Assembly: GCA_013407085.1 (NCBI GenBank)
Contig: JACCGJ010000584.1
Coordinates: 62,001 to 126,000 of the forward strand
Reading direction: 5' to 3'
Origin: Atriophallophorus winterbourni
Lineage: Eukaryota; Platyhelminthes; Trematoda; Plagiorchiida; Microphallidae
Length of the DNA stretch: 64,000 nucleotides
The notes beneath the pieces are model-generated. The model was not told the DNA's origin. It saw nothing but the letters and a program-made list of their open reading frames with translations, and made no database searches. The translations under genes were made by a program, and so were the position numbers. Position 1 is the stretch's first letter, and every line of letters begins with the position of its first letter. This document shows positions 1 to 10,084 of this stretch, in pieces.

Positions 1-1813
1 GCCTGGAAGACGCGCTGCGCCTACTTTGGAAAGGTTACTAGTAAGAGTTTTTAGCTGCCTATGCCATGTGACGGTTTGGCCACCCCGAGATTTACGCCAA
101 TCAGGATGTGGCGTCGCAAAAAGAATCTGTTTCGGAAGTCGGTGGTCCGGCATCCGTAAAACGTGACTTAACCAGCGTAACCTATGCAGGTTGATCTGCT
201 TCTCTATATCGACATTACTACCAAACAACTTATTTCGGAGAGCATCGGTGCGCATACGATTGTAACAGCTAACTCCTAGAATGATGCGGAGACACCGGTT
301 GCCAAATACTTGGAGACGCTGAATGTGTTCTTTACGTAAGGTCCAGGTTTCGCACCCATACAGTAACACAGCCGGAACTGTCGCTTTATAGACTCTACCC
401 TAGAGTAGCAGAGAGAGTCCTTGCTGACGCGAGAGGTGACCTAGGTTGCGGAATGCTACGGTCGCTTTAGAAATGCGTGCCGAGACCTCGTTATCTAACG
501 ATGCAGAATTATTGATACAACTATCGAGATACGTAAAACGATCCACAATTTCAAGCGCCTGATTGTCCAGTAATAAAGCGTTGTTCGATAAGTCGATGTC
601 CTGCAGAAGAACACTGCACTTAGAGGGCGCAAAACGCATTCCAAATGCGGGCACAATACTAGATAGCTTGTTCAGTATCGCCTGTGCATCTGTGTATGAG
701 TCGAAGAGCAGAACTATGTCATCAGCATAATCCAAGTCGAGAAGCTTGACGCCTGGCATTATATGAACTCCGAAGGCTGGGGCACCGTCGCTGCATAATT
801 CCATGATAGCATCAATTACGAAAATTGAACAAAAACGGAGAAATCGGACATCCTTGTCGGACGCCACTTGTAGTGTTGAATTTGGGAGAAAGTTCGTTGT
901 AAACCCTAACGCATCCGGATGTATGAGCATAAAGTGCGCGTAGTATGTTGACATACTTATGCGGAACGCCTTTGCACAGCAAGGTCTTAAACAGGACATT
1001 TCGATCGACTGAATCAAATGCTCCTTTGAAGTCTAAAAAGATGGCTATTGTCGGCTGTCGATAGGTGTGCCGCAGTTCTAATATCCGTCGAAGAGTAAAA
1101 ATGTGGTCGACACAGCCTCTGCCAGGCCGGAAGCCAGCTTGCTGCTCACGGATCTGTGATTCCCTATGCGATGTTAATCTTCGAAGACATATGGACGCTA
1201 ATAATCTCGTAATGATGGGAGTGAGACTTATCCCACGGTGATTAGAGCATGAGCTTCGCACACCTTTTTTAAATATAGGTATGATAACCGATTCACCCCA
1301 ACTCGGAGGGACGGATTCTGACATCCACACTTCACGGAGGAGATCTCCTAATGTGCTGATTAGGACTTGGCCACCTTCTTTGAACAAAACAGGCGGTATG
1401 TCATCGGGGCCAGCAGCTTTAAATCGTTTCATGGATTCGATACATGCTTTAATTTCTAAATCATTAGGGGGATCTACGCTAACAGGCCAAGGATCACACT
1501 GCCTCAAGTGAGGGAATGATTCTGTTGCAGGCGACCAGCTGAATTGTTCTTCAAAATGTTCGGCCCAGCGTGACAGGCGGCGATTCTTATTAGTGATAAG
1601 AGTACCGTCTAATTCCGCTATAGTCTCACTCACTCCTTGTTTCGTAGGCCCAGTCGATCGAATAAGTTGGAAGAGTTTTCGCACGTTACCCGCATTATTT
1701 GCTATTTCCATTTCTTCGACCTTATTTAGCCACCACCTTTCTCTGTCTAGTCTTAAGCTCCGTTTAAGTTCATTCCTCACGGCGTCTACGCTCTGCATTG
1801 TGTCCAGGACCAT
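1..1813 (-). pseudogene. Reverse transcriptase of RTE-like element A1, frameshifted
   Basis: Reverse transcriptase that would copy the element RNA at the nicked target site. The fingers region shows the block KRFKAAGPDDIPP; then come IIPIFKKG, the motif QQAGFRPGRGCVDHIF, palm motif A with FLDFKGAFDSVDR, then SGVRQGCPISPFLFNF. The active-site box LDYADDIVLLF is coded at 718-729 but in another frame: one extra base near 821 separates FNF from VIDAIM. The C-terminal domain continues below 400 in further broken frames (VLLYGCETWTL, then a LRWLSHVLRMP-like block) and leaves the window. The catalytic Asp pair is intact, but the frame break makes this copy dead. Family assignment to RTE is by motif style; a related clade is possible. 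Confidence 0.85.
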
Positions 1814-2993
1814 GAGGTATTTCGCGTCGCTGGTGAAGAATTTCTATAGAGCGCTGTGAAATCCAGTGGGACTTTTGGGTTGGTTGTGCAGTCTCACAGG
1901 CTGTTATTGCGGCGGCTCGCATAATCCCTGCTATTTTGTTCCACCTTTCATCGGTAGTTGCATACTGGGCAACTGGGAGTGAGTTACTCAAGGTGGTCCT
2001 ATAAATGTCTTGAACTGCAGGCTGAAAGAATTTTTCGACAGCAATGCGTTTCCCATTCGAGGGCTTCGTACCGGAGAACTTTAACGAGAACCTACATCGC
2101 ACAAGAGCATGATCTGAATCTACGCAGGTATTCCAAAAAGAGCGGCAGTCCTCAATGCAACCTCTCCAGCGAGCACTTATGGCGATATGGTCGATTTGGG
2201 CCGAAGGTTGGCTTCCATCCGGCGAGCGCCATGTGGCACATTGACATCTTTTATGGCGAAAGGAGGTGCTGCTAATGAATAATCGAGATTGTGCACAGAA
2301 TTGTATAAACCGTTCACCATTATCTGTGCGTTGGCTTTCAAGACCAAACATGCCACCTAATTGTGATTCAGATGTATCTAAGCGACCTAGTCTGGCATTC
2401 ATATCTCCTGCTAAGACAACAATATCGGAGCTTTTCGCACGTCGCAAAAGAGCATAAAGATCGTCGTAGAAGGCGTTCTTCTCGTCGTCGGAATTGGTGT
2501 TAGTTGGAGCGTAAGTTGCTACAATAAACAAGCATCTCTGATTAGAAGATTTTGAGTTTGGTCTAATATTAGTGGCTAGTCTAACTGCGCACATCCTGCT
2601 ATTACAAGGAATCCAATCGATTAGACAGGATTCGGCACGCGAATTCAGCACTATACCAACACCCGCCTGTCCTGAAAGGGCAGCTACAGAATCACCAGAG
2701 CAGCGCAAAAAGTAACGAGTTGAAAGGTTTAAGAAAGTGATCTGTAGATTCACGAACAAAAAATGTTCCAGCATGTTCAGCGCGGTCTTTTCTAAAGCTG
2801 GTATTAACAGACGGAGAGTTGTTAAGAGTAGATGGGGGAGGGGAAGGGTCGGAAACAGTTTGAAGAGTAGGCCAGCAGTAGCTTGTTTTCGCTTACCCGC
2901 CCTGCTGTATGCAGCAGGTAAGGCGACCCTGTTTATCGTGCGCGACGGCCGATGCACTATGGAGTTGGTTTTCGTAGTAATAGTCATGGTCAT
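1770..2993 (-). pseudogene. Endonuclease of RTE-like element A1, N-terminal part lost
   Basis: Exonuclease-endonuclease-phosphatase type nuclease that nicks target DNA for retrotransposition. Visible motifs are IVATYAPTNTNSDDEK, then VLAGDMNARLG (the GDxN box), then QIDHIAIS and SDHALVRCRF, which supply the C-terminal catalytic Asp-His. The usual N-terminal strand with the TWN and ETH/QE residues is missing: upstream of TRYFLRCSGD the frame holds unrelated low-complexity residues, suggesting an internal deletion fused leader sequence to mid-domain. The frame ends in a stop after AERRRREE, one base out of register with the downstream reverse transcriptase, which starts in the same region. It is therefore non-functional. 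Confidence 0.8.
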
Positions 2994-3255
2994 GGTTGTA
3001 TGCGGGCTGGGATACTGCCAGGTCGCCCATGCCTAGACAGGAGAACAATTAGGGTTCTCGACCAAAGCCTTTGGCTAAAAAGCCTGACCCACAAGGCAGC
3101 GGGTTAGGTTGAGACCGTGTTCGTCTGACCTCTATCCATTGACCTTCCTGGTATGAGTGACTCTGAAGGTGCTCGGAGAGCACCACCCAGCATAGCTCAA
3201 TGGGTCATAGAGGTACACAAACCATCGCACCACGTTAAGGTCCAGTCTCAGCGCG

Positions 3256-3391
3256 ATGGGTTGATTTGTTCACCTTTCTCTCACTAAACTACCAACGGCA
3301 TGTTTGCGTGACTATACGCATTTTCGCCAAATGAATTGAATGATTTACTCGGAATTTTTTCGCATATCTAATATAGTTGTTAGTAACTTAC
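3256..3391. other. Intron sequence between element A1 and exon E8
   Basis: Short AT-rich stretch following the GTAAGT donor of exon E8 on the minus strand. Nothing else seen. Confidence 0.5.
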
Positions 3392-3832
3392 TTTTGCTTG
3401 TTAGCTAATCTTTCCCGTGATAGCTCATCAATTTTCATTTCGGATATTGCTCTTTTAATATTGTTTGATTGTAAATATTGGCTATCGGAATATTTCCGTA
3501 CGATTGCTCCACCATTTTCCGTTCGATTAGGTGTAACAGGATGTTCGGTGTAAAAGTCTTCTTCATCGTGCCAGTTAGGTAAACCACACAGTGTTGTTTC
3601 TTGTCCAAAATTGATCGGCTTATTTTCCGCTTGAGCGTAAGAATCTCTTTGAAACAAGCTAAAGTCAGGCTCTTCGATGATCAAACGCACATCATCATTA
3701 TTTCGGTATAAATCAGAATTTGGATGCGAAGATGTTTGAAAATGTTCGTTGCTGTATGTGCCGCGAATATTGTTGGCGATCCTTTTAAATGAAGAATGGA
3801 TTCCATTATCAGAGAGAAAGTGAACGTATAAC
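3392..3832 (-). CDS. Exon E8 of large unidentified minus-strand gene
   Basis: A 441-nt exon, last of the chain that I can see. The donor is a consensus GTAAGT after CAAGCAAAA; the acceptor is CTAG with a weak pyrimidine tract. It opens with one base (G), completing ATG (Met) with the AT left by exon E7, and ends with two bases of a codon, so the protein continues in an exon further left or outside the window. It encodes about 147 residues, acidic and polar, starting LYVHFLSDNG and including IIEEPDFSLF, WHDEEDFYTEHP and a basic/acidic end KIDELSRERLANKQ that may be helical. No known domain is recognised. The acceptor position is the least certain point, since a second in-phase AG lies inside the exon. 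Confidence 0.7.
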
Positions 3833-4635
3833 CTAGTTTAGGAACTATTAACAAAAATGTTTTTTTAAAAGTAATGTATTTCACTATTTCAATTAGCCGT
3901 GAAAATATATCGTTTACCGTGCACGATCGCTTTGTTTATTACAAACATTCAAACAGTATTTCCAGAAAATGAGTGCAAGCTGAATATCTTTTTTCGGAAA
4001 CGGCTTCGAAAGATCATGTTCTGGATATTGTTGATTAAATATTTAAACGTAATATCAACACGTAACTTGTCCAAAGAACACGGGCTTACTGCATTCGGCC
4101 TTTTGCTTTAGTGATGATAATGTGCAGGTCGTGAACTATATTAGAAAAGAAATTCGAACGAGATTTTACGGATAATTTGCAGAATACAGCGCACAGGCGC
4201 AATAAAATAAAAGGAATCCCTACAAAGTATGACGTCAACCGAAGATTCTTAAGGATTGCCTAAGGACGGTTCAGATAACAACTTATTCTCCGAACTCTTG
4301 TAGAATAGACTCCACCTGCCAGCACTAAATTTGTAATCAATGAAGCAGGTGTATTAAGGCTTTTCTAAGCTGGTTGCGGATGTCTTTAGACGACCCAATG
4401 CCGTAAGGAAATTTTCCTCTCTCTATTTACCGGATCTCTCCATTAAGCGAGTATCTATGTGTTCATTGGCATGCAAATGTTCAACAGGGGAATGTCGTCC
4501 AACAACTCATCGAATGTACTCAAAGTAGTCTGGATTAATTTACCGCTTTGCAGATTCGCTAAAGTGAGGTCACTCATAATTTGAAATCCACAGGTGAATC
4601 TGAAAGTAATCATGCGGATTTGATCGAGTGGGGCC
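3833..4635. other. AT-rich intron, no feature seen
   Basis: Intron between exons E7 and E8. Small open frames on both strands have no recognisable motif and no paired splice sites. Confidence 0.4.
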
Positions 4636-4639
4636 AAAC

Positions 4640-4895
4640 CGAAATTTTCCTGTGCAGACTACGGGAGATACTACTCCCAACATACAGTTTTCACCGTTGG
4701 CTACTGAAAGTGAGCACCAGAGTTTATCGCATAACAAGGGTATTTCTATAAAACACATTTGCATGCATCTCCTTCACAGAAAACACCCTACGACCGGTTT
4801 CGTGCTGTTTGCACTCATCAGGTAGGGATAGTAGGATCAGGATCCGCATGCGCTTCTAGTTCACTATTTGCTTAGGTGAACTAATGAGAGCTGTT
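4640..4895 (-). repeat. Hammerhead-bearing dispersed repeat, copy H1
   Basis: Best-preserved copy of a short dispersed repeat. On the minus strand it shares with the other copies an upstream block (a GCGCATGCGGATCCTGA-like stretch about 30 bases before the ribozyme), the ribozyme core itself, and a downstream block containing GATGCATGCAAATGTG. Comparable segments occur near 6590-6800, 22430-22500, 33830-34000, 49610-49720, 50260-50480 and 51785-51970. It has no coding capacity. It lies in the intron between exons E8 and E7, in the same orientation as the host gene, so it would be transcribed within the pre-mRNA. Outer borders are approximate. Confidence 0.75.
4786..4827 (-). ncRNA. Hammerhead ribozyme, minimal stem III type, all core residues present
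   Basis: Read 5' to 3' on the minus strand: CCCTAC (4827-4822), the core CTGATGA (4821-4815), stem II GTGC with loop AAACA and GCAC (4814-4802), the core GAAA (4801-4798), CCGG (4797-4794), T then C (4793, 4792) and GTAGGG (4791-4786). CCCTAC pairs perfectly with GTAGGG as stem I, GTGC with GCAC as stem II, and the palindrome ACCGGT forms stem III, expected to work best between two molecules. Cleavage is predicted after the C at 4792. Every conserved catalytic position of the hammerhead fold is met. Minimal stem III hammerheads are known from Penelope-like retroelements and other short eukaryotic retroelements. Activity is inferred, not shown. Confidence 0.85.
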
Positions 4896-4899
4896 TTAA

Positions 4900-5510
4900 G
4901 TTTGTTTGCCTGATCCTATCATATATAAAATGAGCAACAAGAATTTAAACACCAAAGTTAATTTTGTTTCAATTGACATTTTTGCATAGACTGACGATCT
5001 GCTTGAAGTTCAAGGAAAAGGTTTTGATTGTTACCATTTGATGGATATTTCTCGTCTATGACAGCAATCATTACAGAAGTTTTGACTTCGCACTAGTCGC
5101 TGGTTTATGCTCTTATTAAAAAATGAATGGAAAGGGACTTGGCGTGTGTAGCTTTAAAGTAAGTCACAGTTTTCATATGCTCAATCTAGAAGCGCCGTTT
5201 TGCGAGCTCCGCAGATGGGCTCTAGGCATGAAATGTCTGGGTATCCGCATTTCTTGCAAAGCAATCATGTCGGCTCTCATAAATTGAAAAAATCAATGTT
5301 TATGACAACTGATGTGCAGGATGTCATAAAATCGAAGAAATACTGAACCTATGTATCACCAGGAAAATAAAATCTGCTTCCCTGTTTTATCTTGCTCCTT
5401 GTGCACACAATGAGCATAGCAAACCGTTGTAAGACATCTGCAAGCGTGAGGTAGGCGGTCGCCATCTAACGAGATCTAAAGATCTTACTCAGTGACGAAA
5501 ACAACTGCTT
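4900..5510. other. AT-rich intron, no feature seen
   Basis: Intron sequence between repeat H1 and a family B 5'-region fragment. I find no coding frame or repeat that I can support. Confidence 0.4.
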
Positions 5511-5514
5511 CCAA

Positions 5515-5985
5515 AAAATGAAATGTAGTGTCCCCTTCATTACTAAACTGAGATGTACCCCTGGGTATTTCAATATGGAGAACTAACTTTTCACCATGTA
5601 GCGATTGCTTGCTCTCCACAAGACCATAGGAACCAACAATATAGCTGGGCTATAATCCTATAACAACTATGTCGACGCATGAGTTGTCAGGAAGACGTTG
5701 AGTACAACTGCAAGTTGCTTAATGGGACTGCAGCAACTGAATTTTTTATGTAGGTTGAGACTCGATTTATTTCAATTATTCGATATCGCGCCGTAGCAGT
5801 TGAGGTTGAAAATAAAGGTATTTCTTCCGTTATGTAGAACACATTCATGAATTTACGTGTTCCAACCTTTCGAAGCGATTTGTTCTTGAGGCGCCAGACA
5901 CCGGATTTTGCTCCAACCCCGTCAGGAGAAACGACCAGTCCGGGTCACACATAACCACGTCTGCTGGCTAGGAACTGAACTTACT
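5515..5985 (-). mobile_element. Isolated 5'-region fragment of RTE-like family B
   Basis: About 470 bp clearly related to the 5' leader of family B as seen in copy B5 (about 62880-62412). Shared pieces include TTCAATATGGAGAACTA, a CTCTCCAC-ACCA-AGGAACCAA stretch, the GAGTTG-CAGGA-G-GTTGA pattern and the terminal CGGGTCACAC block. Nothing of the endonuclease, reverse transcriptase or 3' end follows. Target-primed reverse transcription normally leaves 3' ends, so a 5'-only piece is unusual. A second fragment of almost the same part lies at 32345-32830. Confidence 0.65.
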
Positions 5986-5989
5986 TTAT

Positions 5990-6335
5990 GACAGCTATGT
6001 GAGAAGCGCCTCAGCGAATATCACTAATAGCGAATAACTTTTGATTTCTCTTACAAACTACGATCACATATTTGATTAAAATTCCCATATTTTCAACGTG
6101 ACACAATGAAAGCGAATGAATTCTTTTTCGGTATTTCTCATCAAGCTTTACAGGACAAGTGTAAGAAAATATAAATAGATTTAGCTGCAACATCTTGCGA
6201 ACTGCTTAGGCGATTGCAATAAAATATATTTAGATCAAATTTATGCGCCCCAAAACAACTCGTCATTTATGTGGCTTTGGCGAACATCCATATCGACCAA
6301 ACAATTTTAAGCAACAACACGTGACATTGGTTTTT
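5990..6335. other. AT-rich intron, no feature seen
   Basis: A GTAAGT-like donor on the minus strand near 5983 has no usable open exon in front of it. Nothing else supported. Confidence 0.4.
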
Positions 6336-6339
6336 ATTA

Positions 6340-6386
6340 ATTTCTATTTTCTTATTTCTATTCCTATTTCTATTTCTATTTTCTTA
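6340..6386. repeat. Imperfect TTTCTA simple repeat
   Basis: Six-base units of the form TTTCTA / TTCCTA repeat across the stretch with small variations. Simple sequence DNA inside an intron. Confidence 0.8.
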
Positions 6387-6589
6387 CGCTTGTACTGTAA
6401 AACCTATTAAGAAATTCCGTAAAGGAATCGCATATTCCAATTTTGTACATACGTGCTGAAATACACAATATAAGTGTTTTGCAATCAGTTCGAATCTGCA
6501 ACAGACAGTTTACCAGTATACGCTATGATAAGCCTCAAATTATACGTGGTTATAGTCTTGTAATCTATTTGTCCCTTATCAATCCTATT

Positions 6590-6800
6590 TTTGAAGGCTG
6601 AATTTCGCCATTATCCGCATTTGCATGCATTTCACTAACACACGCCCTGAGACCGGCTTCGTGCTGTTTGCGACCATCAGGTATGAACAGTACGACCAGG
6701 ATACGCAAGCGCTTGGAACAGCGGAGAAAAAGTAAGCATAGTGGTAGCTTGTAAGCCATTGAGGGATAAGTCTTGTACGATCAACCTCTTCAATCACATG
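6590..6800 (-). repeat. Hammerhead-bearing dispersed repeat, copy H2 (degenerate ribozyme)
   Basis: Minus-strand copy aligned with H1 and H3. It keeps the upstream block (GTGATTGAAGAGGTTGATCG, a CTTATCC stretch and GGCTTACAAGC), the ribozyme region at 6686-6645 and the downstream ATGCATGCAAATGCGG block. In the ribozyme CTGATGA has become CTGATGG, GAAA has become GAAG, and stem I no longer pairs, while the AAACAGCAC loop-stem and CCGGTC survive. It should be inactive. It lies about 0.7 kb from a Penelope-like coding remnant of opposite orientation. Confidence 0.7.
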
Positions 6801-6804
6801 TGTG

Positions 6805-6972
6805 CGAGCATTTGAGCACAACTCGAACCTTGTTTTTGAAATTGTGTTTATAAATATCATAAAAAATTTGGAGTATATTAGGATTGATTCGTATCATGTA
6901 GTACAGTTTCGAACAAAAAATATCGACCAAAAATGTTGCAGCAATTTAGCAAACAGTAATAATGTTACTCAC
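6805..6972. other. Intron just downstream of exon E7
   Basis: AT-rich sequence following the GTGAGT donor of exon E7 on the minus strand. No further feature. Confidence 0.4.
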
Positions 6973-7040
6973 ATGCGTCTGCCATACATTTTGGGTGAAA
7001 TGTGCTCCAGTGGGCCAGTTCTGGATCCTGTGTTAGGAGG
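6973..7040 (-). CDS. Exon E7 (68 nt) of large unidentified minus-strand gene
   Basis: Small exon with a strong acceptor (TTCCTTCTAG) and a consensus donor GTGAGT. It opens at phase 0, matching the end of exon E6, and leaves AT, which joins the first G of exon E8 as ATG. It encodes PPNTGSRTGPLEHISPKMYG plus RR: polar, Pro/Gly-rich, in the style of the neighbouring exons. It is too short to stand alone, but both splice sites and both phases fit the chain exactly, which makes chance unlikely. Confidence 0.72.
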
Positions 7041-7525
7041 CTAGAAGGAACAAAATATAAATTATCATTTTATTGTTGTATAATCTAAGTTGAATGATGA
7101 TTTGTTTTTCTCAAATAATATTGTATCGTCCATTTGGAATTCTCACAATCCCGCATTATTATCCAGGTATTATATTATCATGAAGTTAATATTTGACTGG
7201 TTACATTTAAATTGGTACGCCTGTATTTAAATAATCGGTTTGTTATAAAATAGTAGCTTTCACTTGGGAAAACATTTATAGTGAACGCTCAGTCTTGGGC
7301 ATAGTTTGAAGTGTCCTTTTGAAGATGAAAAATGGTAGGTGCGACAATCGTTGTCTTAAATGCAACCAAACTGGCGCAGTACAAAGAGGCACATTTCGAC
7401 CGTTAACCTTCTACCATCGTAAATATTTTGAAATATTACTATTTCCGATAATCCCGTGAATCGGTTTGAAACGCGAAATCAATTTACTCATGCAACTTAA
7501 AACTACATATTGTTTGGGTGTTTGT
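7041..7525. other. AT-rich intron, possibly decayed Penelope-like element upstream part
   Basis: Non-coding. The part from about 7320 may belong to the Penelope-like remnant that follows (a CGT-rich, less AT-rich patch at 7325-7410), but I cannot read a frame in it. Confidence 0.3.
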
Positions 7526-7527
7526 AT

Positions 7528-7808
7528 AGGGCCGGCTTCCAGGGAAGTTCATACTAAAATTGAAGAAAACCGAAAGCGTGTCTAGAGACAGCCCCTTATT
7601 CGTGATTCCTTGACAGAGCACGTTTTAGATGCAGGCCACAGCGTTGATCTAGACAATGTGTGAATTGTTAATATGCGGTAGTAAACGGTATGTCGAACGC
7701 CTGCATGTGGAGGCGGTAGTAATTGCCAAGGTAGGTCGACTGGCGGTCAATAAGATGGATGGGACAAAAATCTCCACAATTTGGCGCTCAGCACTGATGC
7801 GAACGTAA
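7528..7808 (+). pseudogene. Penelope-like element remnant: C-terminal GIY-YIG endonuclease
   Basis: C-terminal part of a GIY-YIG endonuclease domain of the kind fused to the reverse transcriptase of Penelope-like elements. The first half reads SREVHTKIEENRKRV, a stop, RQPLIRDSLTEHVLDAGHS and VDLDNV, with two further stops; after a frame change near 7685 it reads RYVERLHVEAVVIAKVGRLA and VNKMDGTKISTIWRSALMRT, ending at TAA (7806-7808). The His-rich EHVLDAGH segment and the HVEA segment with its Glu are where the family has its conserved His and catalytic Glu. The reverse transcriptase part is not seen. The family call comes from motif memory and should be tested by search; stops and the frame change show a dead copy. 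Confidence 0.65.
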
Positions 7809-7949
7809 ATAGCTAATGTTCATCTTATAAGATTTTTCTTTTCATTAAAAATAGTTAAACCTAAGCCCTATTAGTTATGTTCTTTTAGGCATGTGGGCCG
7901 AACTTGACCATAAGGTAGTTGAATATATTTGTGACCGATGGCGAATCAA

Positions 7950-8095
7950 TATTCATAACTAGAAAGTTTGTGATGAATCGGTTAGAGCGGACTTTTCGTA
8001 ACTTTTCACTTTTGGCAGAGAAGCTTTGTCAGACCAAGTGTATCAGTACCAAAACAAGTTTCAAGTTTAAATTACCAAAGTTAGAAAGGTGAGAT
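7950..8095 (+). repeat. Dispersed repeat S2, copy 1
   Basis: About 140 bp sharing order and wording with 19045-19195 (plus) and 22105-22262 (minus): GTGATGAATCGGTTAGAGCG, a GTCAGACCAAGTGTATCAGT-like block, then a CAAG-TT-AGTTTAAATTACC block. It begins about 140 bp after the stop of the Penelope-like remnant, so it may be that element's 3' region or an independent short element. Confidence 0.55.
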
Positions 8096-9007
8096 CACGG
8101 CCTTAACCGCGCTCACTTGTACACACATCGCAGTTGGCAAATCTTGATCTTGATCCTTTTCATGTCTACGTGACGTGACAAAACATAGGCGTACTATAGG
8201 CTGTTTAGTGGTAGGGTGGTGGTTTGACTTCCACTTATTCACGTTTCCTGTCCTGACTGTCACCCTTGATCTGACGAAGATTCTATGCAAGAAGTGAAAC
8301 GCTATGCAAAACCTGTTCTAACATATTGCACTCCAATTTCTTTGTATCAACAACATATAGCATTAAGTCACCAAACTAATTGCAAAATATTATTGAAATC
8401 TCTGAAATTGCATCCATGATTCTTAATGTTTTCTGGAATTTTGCTCTAACTGTTCAATTGGAACACTTCACGATTCACAAATAAAACTAATTTAAGGTCA
8501 TTTGGGATCGTCTCATGCGTTTATTTTATTCTCCATTTTTCAAAAATTGTCATTCTTTTTGCGGACCAACATTCATTAATCACAAAAATTCTATTCCGTT
8601 AGCGCAATTTTTATTTATTAATTCATGACATTGATGAAAAACGGTTATTTTGAATAAATTAGTTTAATTTGTAGAAGATATTTTGATTACGCTTTTGTAT
8701 ATTTTATCTTTTTATATCATTTGACTGATTGCACTTAAGATAAAATGCCATTTAAAATTTTTAACAATTTCTTTGTTCGATTGAAAATTACTATTTGTAG
8801 AAATATAGGAAAGCGTTGAGGACTTAATGTTGAATTACGCCAGGTTTTTTTTACAGACTATCAAAAGCTGATTGTTTCCGTAATCCAACCTTTAGTGTGT
8901 TTAACGTAGAGGTAAGCAAATAAACTCAGTTCGTTTTAGTTGGTTATTGATGAATGATGTTAGGCAAATTCAACGCGTGAATGTTGGTTCAAAATTGGTT
9001 CACTTAC
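8096..9007. other. Intron; slightly GC-richer patch at 8100-8290, rest AT-rich
   Basis: The 8100-8290 patch has an open frame on the minus strand without recognisable motifs and is probably repeat-derived. From 8330 onward the sequence is AT-rich with nothing I can support. Confidence 0.35.
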
Positions 9008-9102
9008 ATTCGGTTGTCGGACTTTATTTGCATTGCTTGTGATTTTGCGGCCATAAATCATCTCTCGGTGAAACGAGTTCGGAGAATTCGCATACAAATT
9101 AC
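9008..9102 (-). CDS. Exon E6 (95 nt) of large unidentified minus-strand gene
   Basis: Small exon with acceptor TTACTTATTCAG and consensus donor GTAAGT. It opens with GT, which completes GGT (Gly) with the G left by exon E5, and closes at phase 0, matching exon E7. The 31 complete codons read without a stop: NLYANSPNSFHREMIYGRKI followed by TSNANKVRQPN. The Asn/Ser-rich, basic composition matches the flanking exons. No domain recognised. Found by splice-site and phase logic, since it is shorter than a typical open reading frame cut-off. Confidence 0.72.
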
Positions 9103-10084
9103 CTGAATAAGTAAATTCAGGATGAGAATATAATGTTATCTTTTACTGACTGAATGACCTTACTGAGTAGAAGCAATCGTAATACAATATACATTGGCAT
9201 TTTAAGTTCTCAAGAATTGCACCCGAAAGCTTCCGAGACAAATTTGCCATGATAATCTTGAACAAACAACTAACAGTCCCCAGAATTGATAAGATGATGA
9301 AAACGATCATTCAAGTGTATTTGATGGTCATTTCAACAAAGTATGTACAGAGCTGATGTACATTCTAGTTTTTTACACCAATTTTGGCTTATTCAACTGT
9401 CGTGGATAAAGTTGTACATTGTCGATCATGCACGTTGAACTTCAGTTACCTTAAAATTAAATTACCACATGAACCACAGGTTGCTAAAGGTTTATTAAGC
9501 TTGTGGATACCCGTGCATTTTATCCTCCCTTGTGAAATTAAACGATTCGGTATTTTACAGTGATCATCCAATCACCCGTACACCACTATATATAAATTAT
9601 ATAATTTCTTCGTTATGTGATTTATATGAATTCATGATTCCTATTATTGAATTGTTTTGACTATGTGACTAATTGGAGCTAAGGTGACGTGAAAGCTTAT
9701 TCAAAGTTAAAATAACCTAATGGATTATACCTTTAAACTGTCGACTCTGGCATCAGCTTCAGTGCAGCTATGATTTGGGTATGTGGATGTTTATCCTAGC
9801 GTGGTAGAGATTGCATACTTGCTATTCATTACCTTAAATTTAATAACCTAACAGAGGCAGCATTTAAAGAGTATCACTTTATTTATATTGTTTGGATTGT
9901 GATTCTTATCTGTCAAGCTGAGATAACCTGACTAATTGCTTTCGGCTTAACTTGCACGTAACACACTAAATTGAATGAAAGTTCAGGACCTGGGGATCTC
10001 GATCACTGTCGCTACTTAACGAGTACAAAGAATGTTAAATCAGTTGAATGCTGAGGGGCAGATATGCATGCAACTACTCATTTT
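9103..10084. other. AT-rich intron, no feature seen
   Basis: Between exon E6 and element B1. Many stops in all frames; a mildly less AT-rich patch at 9740-9960 has no recognised identity. Confidence 0.35.

Larger units (their letters stand above)
1..3255 (-). mobile_element. RTE-like LINE A1, nearly full length but 3' end outside window
   Basis: A non-LTR retrotransposon read on the minus strand. From its 5' side (about 3255) it holds a GC-rich leader, an apurinic-type endonuclease remnant (about 2730-1880), a reverse transcriptase (1813 to about 400) and the C-terminal domain running out of the window at base 1. The GC content and codon-like composition differ sharply from the AT-rich flanks, and the left border of the AT-rich intron resumes near 3260. 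It sits just downstream of the last visible exon of the large minus-strand gene, so it probably lies in the next intron. The exact 5' end is a judgement based on the composition change. Confidence 0.85.

Noticed and set aside
8265..8310. Plus-strand CTGACGA followed after 18 bases by GAAACGC, resembling a hammerhead core
   Set aside because: Stem II pairs poorly, there is no short stem III with a U-H cleavage site, and upstream and downstream arms do not pair as stem I.
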